64,000 nucleotides of DNA. Source: Thraustochytrium sp. TN22. Lineage: Eukaryota > Sar > Bigyra > Thraustochytrida > Thraustochytriidae. A model generated the notes under the pieces. That model searched no databases, had not been told where the DNA came from, and saw only the letters and a list, made by a program, of their open reading frames with translations. The stretch's first letter is position 1. Each line of letters begins with the position of its first letter. Shown here one piece after another: positions 40,601-52,000 of this stretch. Where the stretch lies: contig JABLUY010000018.1 of the NCBI GenBank assembly GCA_013306675.1, forward strand, positions 186,001 through 250,000. Reading direction: 5' to 3'. The position numbers and the translations under genes were made by a program.

Positions 40601-42313
40601 GTCTGCATGGAGAAGGGCGACCGGCCAGTGAACTGGCGCCGCCTCGAGCAGCACATCAAGCCCACGCAGCCCTGCCGCAAGGAGCGCGCGCTCACCCCGG
40701 CCGGCCTGCGCGCGCTGCGCGCCGCCGCCTACGCCGACTGGCGCCAGGTCCTGCACACCACGGGCGCCGCCCGCGACGCCGGCGCTGCCAGCCAGTTCTC
40801 CGAGTCCAACTCCGGCGTCACTTACTTTGTGCGCGAGATGCACGACGCCGTCGACGCCATCGCAAACAAGCTCGCCGGCATCTGCCGCCGACTCGGCATC
40901 GACGAGGACGCCGTCGTGTCCTTTGGCAACACCTTCCCGCTCTCCACCGACGACGAGATCACCACCTACCTGCGCGAGACGCGCGCCAAGCGACTCGACC
41001 CCAACTACACCGAGCCTCCGGACACGGACGAGAAGCTCGTCTGCCTCAACAAGCTGTGCCGCACCACCGAGACCCAGGTGCACGCCATGATGCAGTCCGC
41101 CGTGCGCCGCTTCATGCGCGCCATGACCGAGCCCGGCGAGGCGGTCGGCGCCATCGGCGCGCAGTCGCTCGGCGAGCCTGGCACGCAGATGACCCTCAAA
41201 ACCTTCCACTTCGCCGGCGTTGCCAGCATGAACGTCACGCTCGGCGTCCCGCGCATCAAGGAGATCATCAACGCGTCCAAGACCATCAGCACACCCATCA
41301 TCACCGTCAAGCTCGAGAAGGACGACGACGAGCGCGTCGCGCGCGTCGTCCAGGGCCGCATCGAGTCCACCCGCCTCGGCGACATCGCCGCTTACATGGA
41401 GGAGCAGTACACCCCGGAGAGCTGCCAGATCAAGGTCAAGCTTGCCACCGAGGACATTCGCCGTCTCAACCTTGACATCTCGCCGGCCTCCGTGCAGCGC
41501 GCCATTATGGATCACAAGGCCATTCGCCTCCGCGACGGCAACAAGTCCATGCCCACCCAGGTCTCCACCGACGGTACCGACTTTGTCTCCGTCAAGGTCG
41601 AGAGCAAACACCGCATCGCTGCCGGCCGCGCATCGGCTGCCGCCGCCTCCATCGATGCCTCTGGCCGCGACAACGTCGACGCTGACCTACGCGCCGATAT
41701 CCCGCTCGTTTTCAACATGCAGGCCATGAAGCGCGCCCTGCGCGACGTCATCGTCAACGGCATCCCAACCGTCCACCGCGCCGTCGTCAACTACGAGGAG
41801 AGCGACGACAAGCGCTATGAGCTCCTCGTTGAGGGCTCCGGCCTCCTCGACGTCCTCGGCGTGCCTGGCGTCGACGGCAAGCGCTCGCGCACCAACCACA
41901 TCATGGAGATGGAGGACGTCCTTGGCATCGAAGCCGCTCGCGACCTCGTCCAGCGTGAGATCGCCTACATTTTCGGCAGCTACGGCCTCTCCATCGACCA
42001 GCGCCACCTCATGCTCCTTGCCGACGTCATGTCCTACCGCGGCTCCATCCTCGGCATTACTCGCTTCGGCATTGCCAAAATGAAGGAGTCCGTCCTCATG
42101 CTTGCCTCCTTCGAGAAGACCGCCGACCACCTTTTCGACGCCGCTGTCCACTCGCGCAAGGATGAGATCAACGGCGTCTCCGAGTGCATCATCATGGGCA
42201 CCCCGATTCCGCTCGGAACTGGCATGTTCAAGCTTCTCAGCACCTGGGACGACCCCAACGCGCCCAAGCCCAAGCCTCTCCGCATCCGTGAGCGCACCTT
42301 GCTAGACTTTTGA
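37697..42313 (+). CDS. RPC1: DNA-directed RNA polymerase III subunit 1 (largest subunit)
   Basis: The catalytic largest subunit of Pol III, which makes tRNA, 5S rRNA and U6 in the nucleus. It is complete at 1538 residues (human POLR3A 1390). Landmarks include the clamp zinc ligands in [17 protein letters not shown] (about 89-105) with CKACG after them, and the Pol III-type FNGTVKKV. The clamp/rudder part has [20 protein letters not shown]. The Mg-binding catalytic loop [16 protein letters not shown] lies at 551-566 with all three Asp present. The trigger-loop/bridge region is [20 protein letters not shown], and the Pol III C-terminal block contains [20 protein letters not shown] and [13 protein letters not shown]. 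Pol II is excluded by the absence of a CTD heptad tail. A short acidic insert ([12 protein letters not shown]) and Ala-rich loops explain the extra length. No intron is visible. The first ATG follows a GCAGACAGGCAGACAG leader. Confidence 0.96.
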   Translation: [1538 protein letters not shown]

Positions 42314-42847
42314 TGACCCCTTTTACCTGCCTGCTTGTGGCCTCTCTGTCTCTCTGCCTCTCGCCTGCCCCGCCTGCAGTGCCGGTGCTGGTAGGGTGGG
42401 TGGTACCAGCGCGACGGCCTCACCACCACTGCACCACTGCACCACTGCACCACCACCACTGGGTGCATGATGGGGTGTCAGGGTTGCAGGCGTTATCATT
42501 TTGGAAGCTTTTGGGCCTGACTCACAGTTGGTACTACTACTAAGGCCTCAGGCCTAAGTTTGGCCTACTTAGACTCACATCAACTAATCTTGTAAAGGCC
42601 CCGGAGCTGAGGTAAGTTAAAAGTTATCTCTCTCATCAGCCCAGCCAGAGCTGAGAAAGTGTGGTCGTGGGCCCTTCTGTGACATCTTCGTTCGTTGTCA
42701 GTCGTGCAGGATCACTGCCCAAGCGAAAGGAGGCAGACTTCAAGGCGCAGCTGGGCAGCTAGTTGCGCGGCGCGGCGCGCGTCGGCGCGGCGCGGCCCGG
42801 CGCGGCGTGGCGTGGCGCGGCGCGGCGCGGCGCGGCGCGAGAGCACA
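42314..42847. other. Intergenic region between Pol III gene and gene B
   Basis: A 3' region of the Pol III gene with a (CACTGCAC)n microsatellite at 42421-42462, then moderate-GC sequence. A long (GGCGC)n tract at 42757-42839 runs up to the gene B ATG. No gene is supported. Confidence 0.55.
42757..42839 (+). repeat. (GGCGC)n tract before gene B
   Basis: Roughly fourteen pentanucleotide-like units with a few substitutions (GGCGT, GGCCC) end eight bases before the gene B start codon. The same repeat, always G-rich on the coding strand, precedes the MATE, Q-rich and CCT8 genes. Confidence 0.9.
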
Positions 42848-45800
42848 ATGAGCGACGAGGTCGCCGGGGCTCGGGACTTCCGCGGGCTGAGCGTGGAAGC
42901 GCTGCGAAAGGTGTGGCAGGACGTCCTGAGGGGCAAGCGCTTGCGGGGCTGGGAGCTCTTCGTGCTCTTCGAGGACGTGAGCGCGAGCGCCGCCTCGAAC
43001 GTGTGCGCTGTCGCCTCGGACGTGAGCGCGAGCACCGCCTCGAACATGTGCGCTGTCGCCTCGGACGTGAGCGAGAACGCCTCGGACGTACGCAGAGCTG
43101 CTGCTGCAGAGGCAAGGGACGGAAACCGTGCTGGGACTCGGAGTGCAATCATCAAGGCAGGCTGCACCGTCGCTGTGCAAAGTGCCTCGCTCATGCAGAG
43201 CGGTACGCTTGAAGGCCATGTCGCCCACGTCGAGGGCGTCGTGCGTTTCCCGAGGGACCAAGCGGAAATAAAGCCACGCGACGAATGGACGATCGAGGAT
43301 GTCTGCGAGTGCGTGGTGCGCGAGGCCACGATTGGCGGCCGTTTCCTGGACGTGCTCGCGGAGCAAGACCCGGGCGCGGTGGGCGCTCCCTTTGAGGGGG
43401 CCTTCGTGAGCCAAGCGCACGCCTGCCGATTCGAAGACCTCGTCGCTGCCCTCGTGGCGCACTACACGGGCCAAGGCGCCGACCTGCGCCGCACCTACGT
43501 GTGGATTGACGTCCTGTGCGCGAACCGGAGCACCACATGGAACCAGCCCCAGCTAGCGCACACCCTGCATCACGCCATTCGGCAATTTGATGAGCGGCTC
43601 TTCTTCTTCGACAAGTGGGACGCGCCAACCTTGCTCACACGGACGTGGTGCGTCTGGGAGCTCTTCGGCGCCCTGCAAGCCGAAGCCGATCCCTGCGCAG
43701 AGCTCATCTTCGTTCCGGGCCTCCACGAGCACTTCTTGGACCTGCTCAACGAGAACGGACCAAGCAGTATTGTGAAACCCTTGAGGGGGTTTGACGTTGC
43801 AAACACAGCGTGCCAGGTACCGGGTGACAGGAATATTATCATGGCGGTCATCCTGAACGACCTCCCCGGAGGCCTCACCGGGCTCAATGAAGCCGTGATG
43901 GGTCAGTTGCGCGCCTGGCTCGCTGAGACAACGCGCCAAGTCATCGCGCGACAACTCCGTGTTGAGGGGCGCACCGCGCCGAGGAGCATGTTGCTGGACA
44001 ATGCCGCGTCCCTTTTGAGCGACATGGAGATACACGAGGGAGCCGCGGAGATCTACCAGCAGGTCCTGGAGTCGCAGATTGAGGAGCTCGGACTGGGGCA
44101 CCCAAGCGTTGCCAAAACAAGGTGGGCCATCGCGAGGGAACTGCACGCCATGGACGAGACTGACCTAGCACTGGAGCAGTGCGAGGCCGCACTCCAATGC
44201 GAGAAGCGCGTGCACGGCCCAAGGAGCGACGAGGTCGGGACCACTCTCTGCTTGATGGGGGAGGTGCATCTCGCACGTGAAGAGTACGAGCTCTCGCTCA
44301 AGTGCTTGCGGGACTCTTTGAGCATCCGCAAGGAAATCTTCGGGTCAGGTCATCCCAACTTGATGCCCATCATACAGTGCCTAGCGCGCGTGCTGGAGGC
44401 TCGGGGTGACCAAGACGCGGCCCTCGCACGCTTTCAGGAGCTTCGGGTCCTTCAGACGAGGCACCTCGGGCCCGGCCACCCGGAGGTGGCAACCACGCTC
44501 GCCGAGATTGCTGGCCTGTTGGACGCCATGGGCCAGCACGAGGAGGCTCTGGCGCGCTATCGAGAAGCGTACAGCCTGCTCGAGACCTGGGCCGGCGCGG
44601 AACATCCTGACGCCTTGGCCACTCTGCTGGCTATCGCGAGCGTGCTGGAACGAACGGGTCAGCCCGACGCGGCGCTGGCGCAGTTCCAGGGAATCCTTGA
44701 GCTGCAGCAGGGCCAACTTGGCCGCAAGCACCAAGAGGTGGCGCTCACCATGCAGTCAATCGCTCGCCTTGCTGCGGCCAAGGGCCAATACGATGTGGCA
44801 ATGGAGCAGCTGCAGGCCGCCCTGGTGATACAAAAAGATCAGCTCGAGGCCGCGCACCCGGACCTAATGGCCACGGTGCGCGACCTCGCCACCGTGCTGG
44901 ATGCCAAGGGCCAGCATGTTGCAGCGCTAGAGCTCTTCAATGAGGTGCTCGAGATCGAGAAGAAGCGCCTCGGGCCTGGAGACGCCGCGGTCGCCGGGAC
45001 GCTCGTGAGCATCGGTCGGGTGCTTCAGGCCATGGGGCAGTACGAACAAGCGCAAGCACGCTTCACCGAGGCGATGGACATATTCCAGGGGCCCGCAAAA
45101 AAGGATCCGCAGGACCCCGATGTTGTATCAACCTTGGCGTGCATCGCACAAGTACTCCAGGACAAGGGCCAGTATGCCTCGGCCTTAGACCAGCTGCAAA
45201 AGGTCCTGACCACGCAGTTTGAGCGCTTGGGGCCGCAGCATGATGAGGTGGCAGCGACCCTTCTCAGCATGGCGCGTGTTCTTCGCGACATGGGTGAGTA
45301 CGCAGAAGCCCGTGACACGGCACAACGCGCACTCGAGTTGTATCGAACCCACCACGGTGAGCAGCATCTGTACACGTCTGCGGCGCTGTACTGCATCGCG
45401 CAAATCCTTCAGGCACAGGGCCACTTTGAGCCCGCGGCGAGACTTTTCCGAGAGGTGCTCGCTATCGAGCAGAGCGTGCTCGGCCCGCGTCACGAGGCCG
45501 TGGCCTCCACGCAAGACAGCCTCGCATTTGTGCTGGCCGACCTGGGCCGCTTCGCGGAGGGACTAGTCCAAGCCGACGCCTCACTGGCAGTCTTGCGCCA
45601 GAGCAATGCCCCGTCGCCTCTCTTTAGCTTTGCCCACCTGGCGCGCGGGCGAACGCTGCTGGGCCTTGGCGCAGAGCAGCACGGTGAAGCAGTTGCTGCG
45701 TTGCGGCAATCGTTAGCCATACGCGAGAATCTCACCGGGCCGATGCACCCGGAGGTGGCGGTCTCGCTTTTTTGGCTGGCCGAGGCTACGCAAGACGCCT

Positions 45801-45901
45801 GCCTCGCTTCAAGGGCACTGGAGATTCGCCAGTCCATGCTTGGAAGAGCGCACCCGCTCACCACCAAGTCTGAGGAGCAGGCCACGCGCCTGCGAGCTTG
45901 A
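42848..45901 (+). CDS. TIR-like domain plus long TPR array, protein B
   Basis: The 1017-residue product begins with FRGLSVEALRKVWQDVL (about 11-27). Three degenerate repeats of a 14-15-residue Ala/Ser/Val unit follow (ASNVCAVASDVSAS, about 50-80), then DEWTIEDVCECVV (about 146). The TIR-like domain (about 180-350) holds FEGAFVSQAHACRFEDLVAA, YVWIDVLCAN (217-226) and TRTWCVWE (264-271). The rest (about 375-1010) is at least fourteen 42-residue TPRs of the kinesin-light-chain/NB-ARC-TPR type, for example LEQCEAALQCEKRVHGPRSD and FREVLAIEQSVLGPRHEAVA. It is closest to gene C: GLS..., W-T-x-E-D-V and GAFVS blocks are shared in the same order. A receptor or scaffold role is inferred; no substrate or partner can be named. 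It is convergent with the EML-like gene only 108 bases away. Confidence 0.82.
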   Translation: MSDEVAGARDFRGLSVEALRKVWQDVLRGKRLRGWELFVLFEDVSASAASNVCAVASDVSASTASNMCAVASDVSENASDVRRAAAAEARDGNRAGTRSAIIKAGCTVAVQSASLMQSGTLEGHVAHVEGVVRFPRDQAEIKPRDEWTIEDVCECVVREATIGGRFLDVLAEQDPGAVGAPFEGAFVSQAHACRFEDLVAALVAHYTGQGADLRRTYVWIDVLCANRSTTWNQPQLAHTLHHAIRQFDERLFFFDKWDAPTLLTRTWCVWELFGALQAEADPCAELIFVPGLHEHFLDLLNENGPSSIVKPLRGFDVANTACQVPGDRNIIMAVILNDLPGGLTGLNEAVMGQLRAWLAETTRQVIARQLRVEGRTAPRSMLLDNAASLLSDMEIHEGAAEIYQQVLESQIEELGLGHPSVAKTRWAIARELHAMDETDLALEQCEAALQCEKRVHGPRSDEVGTTLCLMGEVHLAREEYELSLKCLRDSLSIRKEIFGSGHPNLMPIIQCLARVLEARGDQDAALARFQELRVLQTRHLGPGHPEVATTLAEIAGLLDAMGQHEEALARYREAYSLLETWAGAEHPDALATLLAIASVLERTGQPDAALAQFQGILELQQGQLGRKHQEVALTMQSIARLAAAKGQYDVAMEQLQAALVIQKDQLEAAHPDLMATVRDLATVLDAKGQHVAALELFNEVLEIEKKRLGPGDAAVAGTLVSIGRVLQAMGQYEQAQARFTEAMDIFQGPAKKDPQDPDVVSTLACIAQVLQDKGQYASALDQLQKVLTTQFERLGPQHDEVAATLLSMARVLRDMGEYAEARDTAQRALELYRTHHGEQHLYTSAALYCIAQILQAQGHFEPAARLFREVLAIEQSVLGPRHEAVASTQDSLAFVLADLGRFAEGLVQADASLAVLRQSNAPSPLFSFAHLARGRTLLGLGAEQHGEAVAALRQSLAIRENLTGPMHPEVAVSLFWLAEATQDACLASRALEIRQSMLGRAHPLTTKSEEQATRLRA

Positions 45902-46009
45902 TTATAAAAAAACAACGATTGGTACATCGGAACTGATTCCTCCATTTTCCTTTCTCTCATCATATCTCGGGCGTGGTGAAGAAGCGGCGTCAAATTCGCC
46001 TACAGTCCG
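45902..46009. other. Short convergent spacer
   Basis: Only 108 bases separate the stops of gene B and the EML-like gene, so the two mature 3' ends are likely to overlap. An ATTATAAAAAAAC stretch directly follows the gene B stop. Confidence 0.6.
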
Positions 46010-49000
46010 TCAGTTCTCTTGCTGGTGGCGGCCGCGCTTGGTCAACGGCACAAGCGACCACGCGAGAAGCGCATTGTCGCTTGCGCCTAGGGTCACCACG
46101 GTCGCGCCAGCCCCAGGCCGAAGAATGCCCACATTCGTGGCCACACGAGCCACCGCCCCAGCGTGCGCGGCAAAAACCTTCTCAGCGGCCACGTCGTTCG
46201 CCCGCGCCGGGGGCTTGAGGTACGGGAAGTTGGCTACATGGAGGCCGCCGTGAGCGCTGCCGCAAAGGGCGAGGTCAAGTCTTGTCTCGCGGGCGGCACT
46301 CGTCGGGAGATCCACGTCTGCAATCGCTGGCGAGTCTGCAGCGCCCTCCGCGGCCGGGTCCGTAGCCTCTGCCGCGGCTGCACTCACTGCACCAATCGCG
46401 AAGCCCTGCAGGCCCCAGGCCGTCAGACACCCAGACGAAATCCAGTGCTGATCCTTCACCTTGTCCACCTCGCGCAGGCGCTCGCCGCTGGTGGCGTTGA
46501 GGATGACGTGGTCCAGGGCCACGGTGGTGGCACGCACAAAGAGCCCTGACGCCGCATAATCCACAGCCACGATACCAGTGTCTGCTTTTTCGCACACAAA
46601 ACTCAGCTTGAAGCCGTTGCGAGCATCGTACACATAGACGCAGCCATCCATGGAAGCGAGCGCGAGCTGTGCGCCGCCGGGCGAGAAGCGCGCGTCCGTG
46701 ATCCACTCTTTGCAGTCGCGCCCATGAAATACGACGTCCAGAGAGGCGGCATCCAGAATCGCAAAGGCGCCCGCCTTGGCCTTGTTCGACAACTCCGCCT
46801 CGCGGCCGAAACCAACCGCGATGAGCTGGCCGTCGGGCGACCAGGCCGCGGCTCGCACGGCGGCCGGCACGCCGTCCTCGTCGACACACTCCCAGGCCGC
46901 CAGCTCGTGCGTGGCGAGGTTCCACACGCGTACCTGGCCGTCGTCGGAGCCCACGCAAACCTGGTATCCGTCCGCCGGGTTTACGGCCAGGGCCCACGCC
47001 TGAGTACCGCCCATGCGACCTGGGCAGTTGGGCGCGTCCACTAGGCTTACCTCGCCGGTGTGCGTGGACGCCAAGAGGACCTCGCCCTGCGCCAGGCCCA
47101 CCAGCACGCGCGAGCAGCTGGCGTCGGCGTCCACGCTCTGGACGAGCGCGTGCTGCCCGCGAAGCCCGCTGCATCGCGTCATGTCCAGTGTATGGTTGAC
47201 GGACATGAGCGGCTCCAGGCTCGCGCTCCACACGCGCACCACGCCGCGGCTGTCGCCAGTCACGAAGCAAGCGGTTTCCGGACAGGCCGACGCAGCCGCC
47301 ACATAGGCCGGGTCACCCTCCATCATGTCCTCCTCCTCCTCCTCCTCCTCCTCCTCGTCATCGTCGTCCTTGTCCTCGTCCTTGTGCTTTTCATCCTCCT
47401 CGTTGTCACCGACGCCATCCAGGTCCGCAAGGTCTTTGTCTCCCTTGATGGCCAGCTCACTTTCGCTGGATGCCTGCTTTTTACCCTTCTGCCGATGCCG
47501 GCGTCGCTGCTGCTTTGGGTTCATTCTCTTGCTTGCGCCATCGACGCGCACGGTGCGAGAGCGCTTCCCGGCAACAAAACCAAGCAGGGTGCCGCAGTTA
47601 GTCGCGACCATACCCGCGTCCGGGTTCGCCAGGCCCGCACCGCACGTAAAGACCACGGCAGCCGCATCGAGGCCCTGAGCACCCTCTGGCACAGCCGGTG
47701 TCATGTAGTGCACCAAGCCGCCAGCTGCTCGCTGGCGCACGTCCCGCAGCACGCAGAGGAAGCGCTCACCGCCCACGGCGACAGCGTGGCGGCCGACGAA
47801 GGCGCACCACGGTGCGCCCAAAGCCGGAGGCACGTGCAGGTTCATGACGACCTCAAGCGACTCGGGCCGCGCATCCGTCCACTCACCAAGACCGTCCTCC
47901 ACGGCCGAGGCACGGAAGACGTAGAGCCGCACGTGGCCCTCGGCCGTGCGCACCACGCCGGCCAGGCGATGCGCGTCCTGGTCAAAGGCAAGGCTCGTAA
48001 AGTGACCGGACTCCGTCACGGTTCGCACCGAGGTGGACGAGACTGCACCCACATGCCACGTGCGCACGACGAGGCGAGTGCCACCGTCGACACTGGCGGC
48101 AGCAGCGGCAACCCCGGCACGCCGGCACAAGGCCAGCGCTGTCGTGGCGCACGCCGTGGACTTCTTGCTTGGCGCCACGTGGACGTGCAGCTGGGACCGC
48201 GCCCCGAAGAGCGCGGTGCGCACACTGAAGCGTGCCGCCGCTGCCACGGCTTGGCCTTCGTGCGTCAGGAACGGCCCGCCGCACGCGGCCGACCGTCCGT
48301 ACACGTGCTGAAGCACGACGTCGACCTTTGGGGGTCCGACCAGTTGGCCGCGCTCGTGCGGCGGCACCGGCTGATCCGCCTGGGCCGCCTGCAGCGACGC
48401 CTCGGCGTCCATGGCAGCGTGGCGGTCCGCCGTGGTGGGAATGGCCTGCGCTGGCCCGTCACGGTCAACCCAGTCGGCCGCCACGCGCCACTGCGCTGCG
48501 ACCAGCTCACGCGCAGCCGCGGCCTCCTCCGCGTTCTCCAGCTGTCCCTTTGCTTTCCTTTTCGCGCCATCCTGCTCCTCGTTGGCGTTTCCTTCGTCGT
48601 CGTCCTCATCTTCGTCGTCGTCCTCCTTCTTCTTGTCCGTATCCTTTGTTCGGCCGGCCAACGCGTGCATGACTTCACTGCCGCCGTCCTCCGACGCCGC
48701 GGCCTCGCGCGGGAGGAGCATCTCCCACACGCGTACAGTGCCGGAGATATCATCGACCGTGACGAGGCGGCGTGCGAGACGCGCCAGCGAGAGGCAAGAG
48801 ATCACCGAGCCCGGCGGGCCAGCAGCAAAGGACGAGAAGGTGGCCAGCGGATCGCCCGGGCCTGGCAGCGGCACGTGCGCCGTGCGGACCACGTGCGGCT
48901 CAAAGCCAAGCACGAGCGCCGCCTGTACCGCCTCTTCGGCGTCTTCGAAGGTCTGCATCGCGGTCACCTCGGTCTTGGGCTCGTGCTCCCAGAGCGCGCG

Positions 49001-52000
49001 CAGGTCGGGCCCGGCCGCGACGCGCCGGTCGACCCACTGCGCCTTGCGCTTGACCTTGTCGCGCATGGGCGCTTGTGCGCGCACGTCCATTTCCAACAGG
49101 CTGCCGTTGGCATCCGTGGCGCGCACGAACTTGGCATTGACGGTGAACTCCAGCTTGATGAGGGCGGTCTCGCCCTCGCCAAACTCGCCGAATGGCTGGT
49201 AGGCCCCTGTCTTCTCGTCCACGAGCGTAACGTAGAGCTTGGGCCCGCTAATGAAGCCAAGCAGACGTCCGTCACGACTATAGCAGACTTGGGCGACACC
49301 GTCGCCGCTCACGCCCCCTTCGCTCTTGGCCTTGGCTTTGCCGCTACCCAGCTCGCCTTGCTCGAAGACCTTGGCCAAGCTGCCGTCCTGTTCGCTCACC
49401 TCAAAGATCGCCAGGTAGCTCCCGGTCAGGCCGACGGCGAGGTGGCGACCGTCGGGTCGCCACGCGAGGCTGCGCGCCGCTGCGTCCAGACTTGCGCGAT
49501 GAACCACGCGCCAGCCCCGGACCACGTTGATCCAGCGGTCCGCGCCGGCGATGCAGAGGGTGCCGGCCTCGCTCGGGTGTGGCGCGGCGCAGCCCAGCGC
49601 GGCGCCGGCACTCGCGGCGGACGATGGCACGCCGAGGCCCTGGGTGAGCGAGCCGGCGCCCAGGACCTCGCCCGACCCCAGGTCAACCTGCAGGATCTGG
49701 CCCAGCGAAAGCGCCAGCGCCGCGCGGTTCTGCTTGTCACCCACGCCGTGCGGGGCGACGCCGACCCCGTACACGACGGGCGTGGACCTGAGGCAGGATG
49801 TGAGCGCGGCTGTGTCGATTTGCAGAACCAGCGAGGCCTCCGAGACGTCCTCCCCGGCGGCACCAAAGTTCCAGACCTTGACGAAGCCATCGGCGCCCGC
49901 GCTCACGGCCTCAGCACCGCTGCCGCGGGGAAGCTCCTCGAGCGCCGTCACGGCGCGAGCATGCGCCGTCTCGACGATGCGACGCCGATCGTCGCCCCGG
50001 TGCACGTGCAGGCCGCCCTGCGAGTCGCCCAGGACCAGGACGCCAGCCGCCGCGCCGCGCTGCAGGAAGGCGGCCGAGAGCACAGCTCGCCGGGGCAGCG
50101 ACACAACTGCTCGGACCGCGAGGCCGTCCGCGCCGAGCGTCAGCTCACAGGTGAACTCCTCGCCATAGACCAGGAGCGAGGCGGGCGCGAAGCGGAGCCC
50201 GATGGCGGCCCCGGCGAGCGGCGGCAGCAGGGTGTCGGCAATTGCACCTCGGCCCAGGTCCTGGACTGCGAAGACTTGGACCTCGCGACGGCCGGGCCCG
50301 GAGCAGGAAGCCAAAAGGTCGTGCCGCAGGGCGAGTGCCCAGACCGGGCCGGCCTCGGCCGCAATGGGGGCGCGCGCGCGCACGTCCATCTCACGTACGT
50401 CGGCCAGCAGGACATGGCCCGACTCGAGACCGACCGCGACGAGGTCGCCGCAGCTCCCCGAGAGGCAGCTGATGCGCGATGAGAGCACCATGTGGCGCTG
50501 CGTGCCGCGCTCCGGGTCCATGGAGACCAGGACCTCACCGGCGGCGTAAACGAGGTCGTAGCGGCCGGTTTGCTCATTTTTGACGTAGGTAATGGCGTTG
50601 CGCGAGTGGCCGACGCCGAGCACGCGCTCCAGCGCGAGGCCCGCCGGCGGAGCGCGATTGTGCTGTGGCCCAACCAGAGGCGGTTGCTCCTCCAGGTCGC
50701 GGTACCAAAGCGGCGTCTCGCTCCTGGCGATGGTGCGCGCGGCGCCGGCCTTTCGCTTCTTCTTGGTCTTGGTCTTTTTGGTCTTCTTCTCCATGCCCTT
50801 GCCCTTGGTCTTCTTTTTCTTGTTCTTTTGGCCGTCATCCCCCGCGGGGTCCTTGGACTTGGTCGTGGCCGGTGTGAGCTCACCGATCTCGACGAGCTCG
50901 CGCCACAGGTACGCGTTGGGGTCGTCCTCGAACGCATCGCGCGCAGCAGCGTCGACGGGCTCGTCGCCCTCTGCGCCGGCGGCGGCGTCCCGGTCCTTCT
51001 CTTCGACATCGTGGGCTACGTCCTGGTCGTCCCCGTCATCGAGACCGTAGAGGTCGTCCTCACCAGCCTCGCTGTCGTTGTCGTTGTCGTCCTCGCCGCC
51101 GGCGTCAACCGTGATGGCGGGCTCCTGCGGCGCCACACGCCAAAGAAAGCAGGACTCGGCCGCGACGGAAAGAAGGGCAGCGTCGGTCTGGCCCGGGTGC
51201 GGCTCGACTTCCAGGATGCGTGTGACGGTGCTGGCGTGCGCGAGAGAGGCGTTGGTCATCTTCTTGGAACGCTTGCGGTTGGTGCAGGGCCAGGTGCGCA
51301 ACTCGAGCGCGCCGGTGCGCGTGCCTGCGCAGAGCAGCGGTGCTCGGGCTGGAAGGTCGTCTGGGGCCGCGGGCAGGACGCAGCTGGCGCTGATGTCGTG
51401 CTTACCGTCAACGTCGGCCCAGGCGCCGTGCACGCCCCAGCCGAAGGTGCAAGAGTGCGTGGCCCAGTCGAGGTCCTTGAGCGTGGCAACGTCCAGGACA
51501 GCCGCGGCCTGGCGCACGTCGACGAAGGCGATAACTTTGGCCTCAACAAATTCTACGCGCACGAACCGCGAGTCCGCCGAAAAGTCCGCGTGCACGGCGC
51601 CCGGCGCAGCGCCCGCGACGCTGTCGAGCTGCAGCTTGCCTCGGCACAGCACGGCGTCGGCGAGGTCGAGGCCGCGCACCGTGAGCGAGGCACGCTCGAG
51701 CTGGATGCGCAGCTCGCCGACATCGTAGATAAAGACGACGCCGCCGCCGCCGTCACCCTGGAGCGCCGCGATCAGGCTCTGACCGTCGGGCGAGAAGGCG
51801 AGCGCCGCGACCGCCGTCTCGCGAAAGTCCGACAGCTTCGTGACGATCACCGCGTCGCCCTTGGCTTGCCGGAAGGCGTACACATGAACGTCGCCGTCGC
51901 CCTGAGCGGCGGCCAAGAGACGGCCGCAGCTCGAGACGGCAAAGGGCGGGCTGTGGACGGCCTCGAGCGGCGGTCGCAGCGGCACGTGAATACCCGGCGC

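Noticed and set aside
38840-41611. A 923-codon open frame antisense to the RNA polymerase III gene
   Set aside because: It mirrors the strong GC3 codon bias of the real gene, which removes stops on the opposite strand. The translation is His/Leu/Val/Ala-rich without motifs, while the sense strand is unmistakably Pol III.
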